59,101 nucleotides of DNA from an uncultured Anaerolineales bacterium (lineage in GTDB: Bacteria > Chloroflexota > Anaerolineae > Anaerolineales > UBA6663), in the NCBI GenBank assembly GCA_937952305.1, contig CALFZO010000165.1, forward strand, positions 1-59,101, given 5' to 3'. Under the pieces are notes generated by a model that had not been told where the DNA came from, searched no databases, and worked only from the letters and a program-made list of their open reading frames with translations. A program made the translations under genes and the position numbers. Of the stretch, positions 53,217 to 59,101 are shown in pieces; positions within the stretch are counted from its first letter, which is position 1, and every line of letters starts with the position of its first letter.

Positions 53217-53835
53217 ACTGCCCCCGCCCCCCGCCCATCTCAACGACGAGATCCTGAACGAATACCTCGATCAGGCGCTCACGCCCGCCCAGTACACGGC
53301 CGTAGACGCGCACCTGGCCGCCTGCGCGGACTGCGGCGACCGGTTGGAGACACTGCGTGCCGTCTTCGCTGACCTGGACGCCCTGCCCGAGGTCGCGCTG
53401 CGCCGCGACCTGTCCGCGGCCGTAATGGCGCAGTTGCCGCGCCGCACCCCGCCCGTCCTCCGCCCGGCGCTGCGCTGGGTCATCGCCGCGCAGGCACTGC
53501 TGGCCGTGATCCTGCTGGCGGTCAGCGGGCCCCCACTGTTGTCGGCCATCGCCTGGCCGACCGCGCCGGAGACCTTGGACAGCGCCGCCTGGGCAGCCCT
53601 GACGCAGATCACGACTGAGGCCGCCGCCCTGGCGCAGACTCTGACGGCTACGGCCGAGGACGGCCTGGCGGCCGCGCGCGGCTTCTCGGCGACCGTGTCG
53701 ACCTCCGCGGCCTCGGCCTGGGCCGCCCTGCTGATTCCGCTCGTTTTGTTGTGGCTGTTCGGCAACGGCGTCCTGGTCGGGCGCCTGCGCGCTCAACCGC
53801 CGCCCGCCGCCAATCACTCTCGGAGCCATCGATGA
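53209..53835 (+). CDS. Anti-sigma factor with zinc-binding motif
   Basis: A 208-residue membrane protein. The cytosolic N-terminus has the ZAS-type motif in VDAHLAACADCGDRLETL (His-x3-Cys-x2-Cys), the zinc-dependent sigma-binding module of many anti-sigma factors. A membrane segment follows (WVIAAQALLAVILLAVSGPP), then a Thr/Ala-rich external region and a second hydrophobic segment (WAALLIPLVLLWLFGNGVLV). Gene overlap with the sigma factor (8 nt) supports an equimolar complex. It would hold the sigma factor at the membrane until a signal arrives. Confidence 0.9.
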   Translation: MSELPPPPAHLNDEILNEYLDQALTPAQYTAVDAHLAACADCGDRLETLRAVFADLDALPEVALRRDLSAAVMAQLPRRTPPVLRPALRWVIAAQALLAVILLAVSGPPLLSAIAWPTAPETLDSAAWAALTQITTEAAALAQTLTATAEDGLAAARGFSATVSTSAASAWAALLIPLVLLWLFGNGVLVGRLRAQPPPAANHSRSHR

Positions 53836-54347
53836 ACGACCTGTTGCGCCTGGCCCTCGGGCTGATCGTGGGCACCCTGCTGCTCGTGCCGCTCTACCTG
53901 ACGCTGTCGGCGCTCTTCCCGCGCCGCCTGGCCCGCGCCCGCGCGGCCGCCGAGCAGATGCCGGGCCGCGCCAGCCTGGTGGGCCTGATTAACCTGTTGT
54001 TCTTCACGGCCATCGGCCTGGCGCTGTCCGGCCTGGCCGATCTGGTCCGCAACGAACTGCCGCGTCTGCCGGCGCTGCTTGTGCTGGGTGTGCTCGCCGT
54101 GGCGGTGACGATCGGGCTGGCGGCGGTGGCTGACCTGGTGGGCGCGCGGCTGTGGCCGACGGCGGGCGCACCCCGCCGCCTGACGGCCGGCACGCTGGCG
54201 CTGGGCCTGGGCAGCGCCTTCCCCGTGGTCGGCTGGTTCGGCCTGTTGCCGTACGCGGCCTGCCTGGGCCTGGGCGCGCTTATCCTCAGCTTCTTCCTGC
54301 GTGAGCGCCCGCCGGCCCCGCCGGAGGCGGAGCGTCTGCCCCTTTGA
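53832..54347 (+). CDS. Four-helix membrane protein, paralogue A (171 aa)
   Basis: A 171-residue integral membrane protein with about four helices and the sequence FPVVGWFGLLPYAACLGLGA near the C-terminus. Its ATG overlaps the TGA of the anti-sigma gene (ATGA), so it belongs to the sigma operon. The C-terminal motif matches that of the next gene, so the two are paralogues. Arrangement and size resemble the membrane bactofilin-associated or polymer-forming partner proteins found elsewhere, but I cannot name the family. Confidence 0.78.
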   Translation: MNDLLRLALGLIVGTLLLVPLYLTLSALFPRRLARARAAAEQMPGRASLVGLINLLFFTAIGLALSGLADLVRNELPRLPALLVLGVLAVAVTIGLAAVADLVGARLWPTAGAPRRLTAGTLALGLGSAFPVVGWFGLLPYAACLGLGALILSFFLRERPPAPPEAERLPL

Positions 54348-54532
54348 GGCGGATCAGCCGTCCCGCGGCTTCGCGGCCAAACTGCGTTGAGACCGGCTGC
54401 CTGATCAGGCGACTCTGAGCCGACCGCCTCAGTCCGGCGTCTGCAACTTCGGCTGCACGGCGCCTGTATAGCCTGTCAAAGCCCGGCGTGTCGCCCTGGA
54501 GCGGCGCGCCCCCGCGAAAGGACAGGCGCCCC

Positions 54533-55072
54533 ATGGCCGACGTTTCCGCGATCTTCGGTATCCTCCTTGCTCTGGGCCTCGCGTTCCCGGGCCTGCTCGT
54601 CACCGTCTGGCTGCTCTTCCCGGCCACGGTTGAGCGCGCCCAACGCCGCCTGGAACTCACGCCCTGGCGCTGCTTCTGGCTCGGCGGCGTGCTCACGGCC
54701 GGCCTGAGCCTGCCGGTCACTGTGCTCCTGGCCCTGCCCTCCGGCGCGGCCAAATTCGCGGGCGCGGCCGTCATCGCCGTCGGGCTGATGAGCGCGTCCA
54801 TCGGCGCCGCCGGCCTGGCCGCCAAGATGGGCGCCCGCCTGACCGTGCACAGCCCGAACCTCAGCGGGGCGGGCGCCTTCCTGCGCGGTGCCGTGGCGCT
54901 GGAGCTGGCCGCCTTCTTCCCGATCGTCGGCTGGTTCATCTTCCTGCCGCTGGCCGTGGTGCTGGCCCTGGGCGCCACCGCATTCGCGCTGCTGCATTGG
55001 GCGCCGCGCCCCAGCCTGGCCGCTCAGCCGCCGGCGGTTCAGGCCCAGCCCGCCGCCAACCCCAACGCCTGA
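54533..55072 (+). CDS. Four-helix membrane protein, paralogue B (179 aa)
   Basis: A 179-residue integral membrane protein (ADVSAIFGILLALGLAFPGL, RCFWLGGVLTAGLSLPVTVL-like helices) that shares the C-terminal FPIVGWFIFLPLAVVLALGA with paralogue A. A short hydrophilic tail ends in PAANPNA. I placed the start at ATG 54533, after GAAAGGACAGGCGCCCC. The 185 nt before it hold a GCCTGATCAGGC palindrome and a CCGCG-GCTT-CGCGG hairpin but no clear promoter. Confidence 0.77.
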   Translation: MADVSAIFGILLALGLAFPGLLVTVWLLFPATVERAQRRLELTPWRCFWLGGVLTAGLSLPVTVLLALPSGAAKFAGAAVIAVGLMSASIGAAGLAAKMGARLTVHSPNLSGAGAFLRGAVALELAAFFPIVGWFIFLPLAVVLALGATAFALLHWAPRPSLAAQPPAVQAQPAANPNA

Positions 55073-55099
55073 CGCCTCAGCCAAGCCGGGGATAAGCGC

Positions 55100-56593
55100 A
55101 TGTCACTGTCGCGCCGCACCTTCCTCAAGCTGGCCGGCCTGGTGGCGGCCGGGGTCACCGTCGGCGCCTGCGCCCCGGTCTACCGCCAATTGGCCGGCGT
55201 CCCGCCCGTCTGGCGTCCCTGGCCGGACGTCGACCCGGCGTTGTTCACGGCCCTCAACCGCCTGACCTTCGGGCCGCGCCCAGAAGAGCTCGCGCGCGCC
55301 GCCGAGATCGGCCTGGCCGGCTGGATCGAGGAGCAGCTGGCGCCCGAGACGCTCGCCGACGACGGCACCGACCTGCAACTGCGGCGCTTCCCGACGCTGA
55401 CCAGGGCCGCCCACGAGCTGCACGCCTGGAGCGACAAGCTCTTCGACGACCAGGATCGCGCCACGGTGCCGGCCGAACTGCGCCAGGCCACGCTGCTGCG
55501 CCAGGTCTACAGCCGCCGCCAGCTGTACGAGGTCGTCGTCGCCTTCTGGAGCGACCACTTCAACATCAGCGTCGACAAGGGCGACTGCTTCTACCTGAAG
55601 ACCGTGGACGACCGCGCCGTGATCCGCCCGCACGCGCTCGGGCGCTTCGGGGACCTGCTCTGGGCCTCGGCGCATTCGCCGGCGATGCTGGTTTATCTTG
55701 ACCAGCACGTCAGCGACCGCGGCCACCCCAACGAGAACTACGCCCGCGAAGTGCTCGAGCTGCACACGCTGGGCGTGGACGGCGGCTACAGCCAGCGTGA
55801 CGTCATGGAGCTGGCGCGCTGCCTCACCGGCTGGACCGTGAAGGAGCACTGGTGGCGCGGCGAGTTCACGTTCGACCCCGGCCGGCACGCTGACGGCGTC
55901 AAGGAAGTGCTCGGAATGACGCTCCAGCCGGCCGGCCAGTCCGAGGCCGAAAGCGTGCTCACGGCGCTGGCCGGACACCCCAGCACCGCGCGCTTTATCA
56001 CCCGCAAACTGGCGTTGCGCTTCCTGGGCGCGGACGCTCCGGCGGCGTTGGCAGAGCGCGCGGCGCGGGCCTTCCAGCAGACGGACGGCGACCTGCGCGC
56101 CGTGCTGCGGGTGCTGCTGCTGGACGGAGTGGCGGCCATGACCGCCGCCGCTGGGCCGGGCCTGCCGCCCAAGTTCAAGCGCCCCGTGGACTTCGTGGCC
56201 TCGGCCCTGCGCCAGCTCAACGCCGCCACCGACGCCGGCGCCCCGGTGTTGGAGTATCTCGGACGCCTCGGCCAGCTGCCCTTCGGCTGGCCGACGCCGG
56301 ACGGCTACCCGGACCGCACCGAAGCCTGGCTCGGCAACCTGCTGCCGCGCTGGCAGTTCGCGCTGGCGCTGGTGGACGGCGCACTAAAAGGGACCAGCCT
56401 GGACCTGGAGGCGCTGTGGGCAGCCGCCGACTCCGCCACGGTCGCGGGACGCGCCGACCGGCTGAGCGCCCTGCTCATGGGCGCGCCGCTGCCCGCTGCG
56501 CTGCGGGACGACGTGCTGCGCGCCGCCGGCGACGACGCCGGGCGCGTGCTGGCGGCCGGCCTGGTGGCCTCTGCAGCCTTCCAGTGGCGTTGA
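55100..56593 (+). CDS. DUF1800-domain protein, predicted Tat-exported lipoprotein
   Basis: A 497-residue protein of the DUF1800 family. The N-terminus SRRTFLKLAGLVAAGVTVGAC carries a twin-arginine motif and a lipobox Cys, so it is probably folded inside, exported and lipid-anchored. The body has ALNRLTFGPRPEELARAAEI, AFWSDHFNISVDKGDCFYL and ENYAREVLELHTLGVDGGYS, all typical of DUF1800. Family function is unknown, but it nearly always sits beside a DUF1501 gene, as here (31 nt downstream). Confidence 0.9.
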   Translation: MSLSRRTFLKLAGLVAAGVTVGACAPVYRQLAGVPPVWRPWPDVDPALFTALNRLTFGPRPEELARAAEIGLAGWIEEQLAPETLADDGTDLQLRRFPTLTRAAHELHAWSDKLFDDQDRATVPAELRQATLLRQVYSRRQLYEVVVAFWSDHFNISVDKGDCFYLKTVDDRAVIRPHALGRFGDLLWASAHSPAMLVYLDQHVSDRGHPNENYAREVLELHTLGVDGGYSQRDVMELARCLTGWTVKEHWWRGEFTFDPGRHADGVKEVLGMTLQPAGQSEAESVLTALAGHPSTARFITRKLALRFLGADAPAALAERAARAFQQTDGDLRAVLRVLLLDGVAAMTAAAGPGLPPKFKRPVDFVASALRQLNAATDAGAPVLEYLGRLGQLPFGWPTPDGYPDRTEAWLGNLLPRWQFALALVDGALKGTSLDLEALWAAADSATVAGRADRLSALLMGAPLPAALRDDVLRAAGDDAGRVLAAGLVASAAFQWR

Positions 56594-56624
56594 TCCTGAC
56601 AGCGGATTTTTCTCGGAGGCCCCC

Positions 56625-57884
56625 ATGATCGCGACCTCACGCCGCCAGTTCCTGCACTCCGCCGCGCCGCTGACCGGCGCCCTGGCCTGGCCCGCCTGGC
56701 TGCCGCGCCTGGCCTTCGCGCCCGCCCAGGCCGCGCCGCGCGGCGATACGCTGCTGGTGGTTTTCCTGCGCGGCGCCGCCGACGTCCTCAACATGGTCGT
56801 CCCGCACGGTGAGGCCGCCTACTACGCGGCCCGGCCCACGCTCGGCCTCCCGCGCCCGGACGACACGCGCGCCGCCAGCGGAAAGCGCGTCCTGGATCTG
56901 GACGGATTCTTCGGGCTGCATCCCGCCTTGGGCGGTCTGCTGCCGGCCTGGCAGGCCGGGCACCTGGCCATCGTCCACGCCTGCGGCGCGCCAGATGAAA
57001 GCCGCAGCCACTTCCGCGCCATGGAACTGATGGAGCGCGGCGTCGCCGACGAGCGCGGCCCGGCCTCCGGCTGGATCGGCCGGCACCTGGCCAGCGTCGC
57101 CACACCCTCGGATCGCCCCAACCCGCTGCGCGCCATCGGCTTCGGCCCGGTGGCACCGCGCAGCCTCACCGGCGCCGTGCCCGCCACAGCCCTGCGCTCG
57201 ATCACGGACTTCCACCTCGGCGGCGACAAGCTGGCGGCGGCGCGCCTGCAGGCCGCCCTAGGCGCGCTCTACGGCGGCGCTGACCCATTGAGCGTGGTCG
57301 GCGCTGAGACGCTGGCGCTGCTGCAGACGGTCGAACAGCTGGACCCGGAGCATTACACGCCTCGGCCGGAGGCCCGCTATCCCGCCGGCGAGTTCGGGCT
57401 GGCGCTGCGCCAGACCGCGCTGCTGATCAAGGCTGAGGTGGGGCTGGAGGTGGCGGCTGTGGACCTGGGCGGCTGGGACACGCACTTCGCCCAGGGCGGC
57501 AGCGATGGATTGATGGCCGGCCTGCTGCGCGACTTGGCCGATGGGCTGGCCGCCTTCCATGCCGATCTGGTGGACTATCTGGGACGCGTGACCGTGGTGG
57601 TGATGAGCGAGTTCGGCCGCCGCCTGAGCGAGAACGCCAGCCTGGGCACCGACCACGGCCACGGCAGCGCCCTGTTCCTGCTCGGCGGCAACGTCGTGGG
57701 CGGGCGCGTCCACGGGCGCTGGCCGGGCCTCGCCGCCGAGCAGCTTGTGGGACCCGGCGACCTGGCCGTGACCACCGACTATCGCGATGTGTTGGCCGAG
57801 GTCTGCGCGCGCCGGCTCAACAACGCCGCCTTCGACCAGATCTTCCCGGACTATGCCGTCAGGCTGCCGGGCTTTTTGAAGTAA
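56625..57884 (+). CDS. DUF1501-domain protein with Tat signal
   Basis: A 419-residue protein of the DUF1501 family (alkaline phosphatase-like fold). The start MIATSRRQFLHSAAPLTGAL has a twin-arginine motif. Landmarks are LLVVFLRGAADVLNMVVPHG, FFGLHPALGGLLPAWQAGHL, DLGGWDTHFAQGG, VVVMSEFGRRLSENASLGTD and HGHGSALFLLGGNV. The GWDTH and GTDHGHG motifs could bind metal, but activity is unproven. A GGAGGCCCCC ribosome site sets the start. The 3' end overlaps the convergent ceramidase-family gene by 34 nt. Confidence 0.9.
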   Translation: MIATSRRQFLHSAAPLTGALAWPAWLPRLAFAPAQAAPRGDTLLVVFLRGAADVLNMVVPHGEAAYYAARPTLGLPRPDDTRAASGKRVLDLDGFFGLHPALGGLLPAWQAGHLAIVHACGAPDESRSHFRAMELMERGVADERGPASGWIGRHLASVATPSDRPNPLRAIGFGPVAPRSLTGAVPATALRSITDFHLGGDKLAAARLQAALGALYGGADPLSVVGAETLALLQTVEQLDPEHYTPRPEARYPAGEFGLALRQTALLIKAEVGLEVAAVDLGGWDTHFAQGGSDGLMAGLLRDLADGLAAFHADLVDYLGRVTVVVMSEFGRRLSENASLGTDHGHGSALFLLGGNVVGGRVHGRWPGLAAEQLVGPGDLAVTTDYRDVLAEVCARRLNNAAFDQIFPDYAVRLPGFLK

Positions 57885-58633
57885 GCGCCGGGCAAGTTGC
57901 CGTCAAAGTACACAAACAACAGCGCTATCGCGAGCGCGGCCAGTGCGTGCCAGACGGCGTGCCACTGCCACAGCCCGGCCGGGTCACACGGCAGGCGCGC
58001 CTCCCACAGCCAGGCCGCGGCGCCGCTGCCGAAACTGGCCAGGCCGGCGGCCAGGAACAACGCGTGGCGCGGCCGGTCGCCCCGCAGCCAGAGCACGGCC
58101 TCCGTCACCAGCGTCGCGGCGATCAGGGCGGCAAAGATCACGAGCTGCAGCTCGCGCGCCACGGCCATCTGCCCGCCCAGGCCCGCCAGGCTGACCAGGT
58201 AACCGGCCAGCCAGCGCGGGCCGCCGGGCCGGCGCCGCAGCCGGGCCAGGTTGGCCCACAGCAGCGCACCCGTCAGCGCGTACAGGCCCAGGATATCGAA
58301 CCACTCCCCGGCGCGCGTGAGCGAGGCGTGATAGAACCACGAGCCCAGCCCGGCCGCCAGCGCCGCCGCGCCGAAGACGCGCCGGTACCAACGCGTCCCG
58401 GCCGGGTCCGGCGCCGCCCCCACGAGCAGGCCCACCAGCACAAAACCGAGGTTGGAGTACGCGGCGACGGGCTGCGCCACGGCACCGGCGCCCAGCCGCT
58501 CGCAGACGCAGTTCACGGCCCGGCACGGATCGGCTTCCCAACTTGCCCAGGGTGAGGGCAGCGCGCCCGCGCCCAACAGCACCGCGCTCAAACCCATCCA
58601 GATCAGCCCCGGTCGCACCAGCCAGGTCCGCAT
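57851..58633 (-). CDS. Ceramidase-family integral membrane hydrolase
   Basis: A 260-residue protein with about seven helices. The motifs of the alkaline ceramidase superfamily are present: VAAYSNLGFVLVGLLVG, GSWFYHASLTRAGEWFD with His and Asp, and the C-terminal WQWHAVWHAL with two further His that complete the zinc site. The Cys pair NCVCERL is close to the conserved first loop. Expected activity: amide hydrolysis of a ceramide-like lipid, but bacterial members are poorly studied. I chose ATG 58633, after GGAGGCACAAG. The 3' end overlaps the DUF1501 gene on the other strand. Confidence 0.85.
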   Translation of the reverse strand: MRTWLVRPGLIWMGLSAVLLGAGALPSPWASWEADPCRAVNCVCERLGAGAVAQPVAAYSNLGFVLVGLLVGAAPDPAGTRWYRRVFGAAALAAGLGSWFYHASLTRAGEWFDILGLYALTGALLWANLARLRRRPGGPRWLAGYLVSLAGLGGQMAVARELQLVIFAALIAATLVTEAVLWLRGDRPRHALFLAAGLASFGSGAAAWLWEARLPCDPAGLWQWHAVWHALAALAIALLFVYFDGNLPGAYFKKPGSLTA

Positions 58634-58644
58634 TCTTGTGCCTC

Positions 58645-58688
58645 CCAAAAAGAGACCAGCGGCCCCCGTCGGAACGGAAGGCCGCTGG
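58645..58688 (-). terminator. Intrinsic terminator after the fibronectin-III gene
   Basis: On the minus strand CCAGCGGCC pairs with GGCCGCTGG (58656-58664 with 58680-58688), 9 bp, followed by TCTCTTTTT. It terminates the gene entering from the right, 40 nt after its stop codon. Confidence 0.75.
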
Positions 58689-58728
58689 CTCGCAAAGCGC
58701 GTCAGGCTCGGCTGGACGCCGACCCGGC

Positions 58729-59101
58729 TCAGCGCGGCGTGCGCGCGCTGGCGGAGTTGGAGTAGCCGGAGTCGCCGGCGCCGTTGGTGGCGCGAACGCG
58801 GTAGATGTACAGCGTGCGCGGCGTCAGCCCGGTGTTGGCGAAGGTGGTCACGTTGGCGCCCACCGTCGCAATCTGGGTGAAGTTGGTGCAGCGGTTGCCC
58901 GTGCAGCGCTCGATCTTAAAGCCGGTCTCGTTGTTGGCGTTGTCGGTCCAGGCCAGGTTGATCTGGCTGCCGGAGGCGGCCGCCGCAGTCAGGCCGCTCG
59001 GCGCGGCCGGCGGCAAAGCGCCCGGCGTTGCCGTCGCGGTGGGCGGCACCGTCGCGGTGGGCGTCGGGGTCGTCGGCAGCGGCGTCGCCGTCGGGCCGGG
59101 C
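58729..59101 (-). CDS. Fibronectin type III domain protein, 5' end outside the window
   Basis: The C-terminal part of a larger protein. The visible 124 residues begin with a Thr/Pro/Ala-rich linker (PTTPTPTATVPPTATATP), then a fibronectin type III domain (APSGLTAAAASGSQINLAWT, NNETGFKIERC, LTPRTLYIYRVRATNGAGDS). Such modules are common in secreted or cell-surface proteins of these bacteria, but the rest of the protein and its role are unseen. The frame is open to the window edge. Confidence 0.8.
   Translation of the reverse strand, partial: PGPTATPLPTTPTPTATVPPTATATPGALPPAAPSGLTAAAASGSQINLAWTDNANNETGFKIERCTGNRCTNFTQIATVGANVTTFANTGLTPRTLYIYRVRATNGAGDSGYSNSASARTPR

Overview
The window is very GC-rich, densely packed bacterial DNA, most plausibly from a member of the Chloroflexota (Anaerolineae/Caldilineae-like, probably environmental). 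The reasons are the gene mix rather than any marker gene: a Ser/Thr kinase fused to an nSTAND NTPase, a CpXC-domain protein, lipoproteins with Thr/Pro/Ala-rich linkers, a luciferase-like (F420-type) oxidoreductase, a DUF1800/DUF1501 pair, and MalF/MalG-type permeases without a local ATPase. No rRNA, tRNA, CRISPR array, phage or insertion-sequence gene was found.

Layout. 1-6.4 kb: a small conserved protein, a metallo-beta-lactamase-fold protein, a concanavalin-like protein, an acetyltransferase/histidine kinase pair and a CBS-containing DHH phosphatase. 6.5-11.8 kb: a long SPFH protein, a secreted glycoside hydrolase-like protein and an ABC-F ATPase preceded by what looks like a complete ribosome-controlled attenuator. 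11.8-22.6 kb: a plus-strand run of signalling and protease genes (kinase-nSTAND, luciferase-like oxidoreductase, histidine kinase, CpXC protein, M24 peptidase, secreted metalloprotease, small lipoprotein). 22.7-32.6 kb: a minus-strand sugar catabolism cluster (LacI regulator, binding protein, two permeases, HAD phosphatase, FGGY kinase, GH42 beta-galactosidase). 32.8-33.0 kb: a tiny membrane protein. 33.1-42.4 kb: a peptide-type ABC transporter operon led by a sarcosine-oxidase-like flavoenzyme, divergent from a CocE-type hydrolase. 42.4-45.5 kb: pullulanase coupled to a YbaK-type deacylase. 45.7-51.6 kb: two secreted RTX-repeat proteins (one an ExeM/NucH nuclease) flanking a phosphodiesterase-like gene. 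51.7-59.1 kb: a PhnD-type binding protein with an in-frame TGA, an ECF sigma/anti-sigma pair with two related membrane proteins, the DUF1800/DUF1501 pair, a ceramidase-family membrane protein and the end of a fibronectin-III protein.

How the genes fit together: the sugar cluster would import an oligosaccharide or galactoside, cleave it with GH42 and phosphorylate the product, with LacI acting on an operator inside its own promoter; the missing ABC ATPase must be supplied from elsewhere. The peptide-type transporter, flavin oxidase and CocE hydrolase could form a second uptake/catabolism unit for an N-alkylated amino acid or an ester/amide. Pullulanase, the ExeM nuclease and the metalloprotease point to a heterotroph that degrades polymers.

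The most interesting signals are (1) the leader of the ABC-F gene, with a near-consensus promoter, a Shine-Dalgarno sequence, a three-codon upstream ORF, a long hairpin, an antiterminator match and an intrinsic terminator; (2) the TGA replacing an expected cysteine codon in the PhnD-type gene; (3) a kinase-nSTAND protein that appears to have lost its WD40 propeller but kept the C-terminal tail; and (4) a 14-nt upstream element shared by the two RTX genes.
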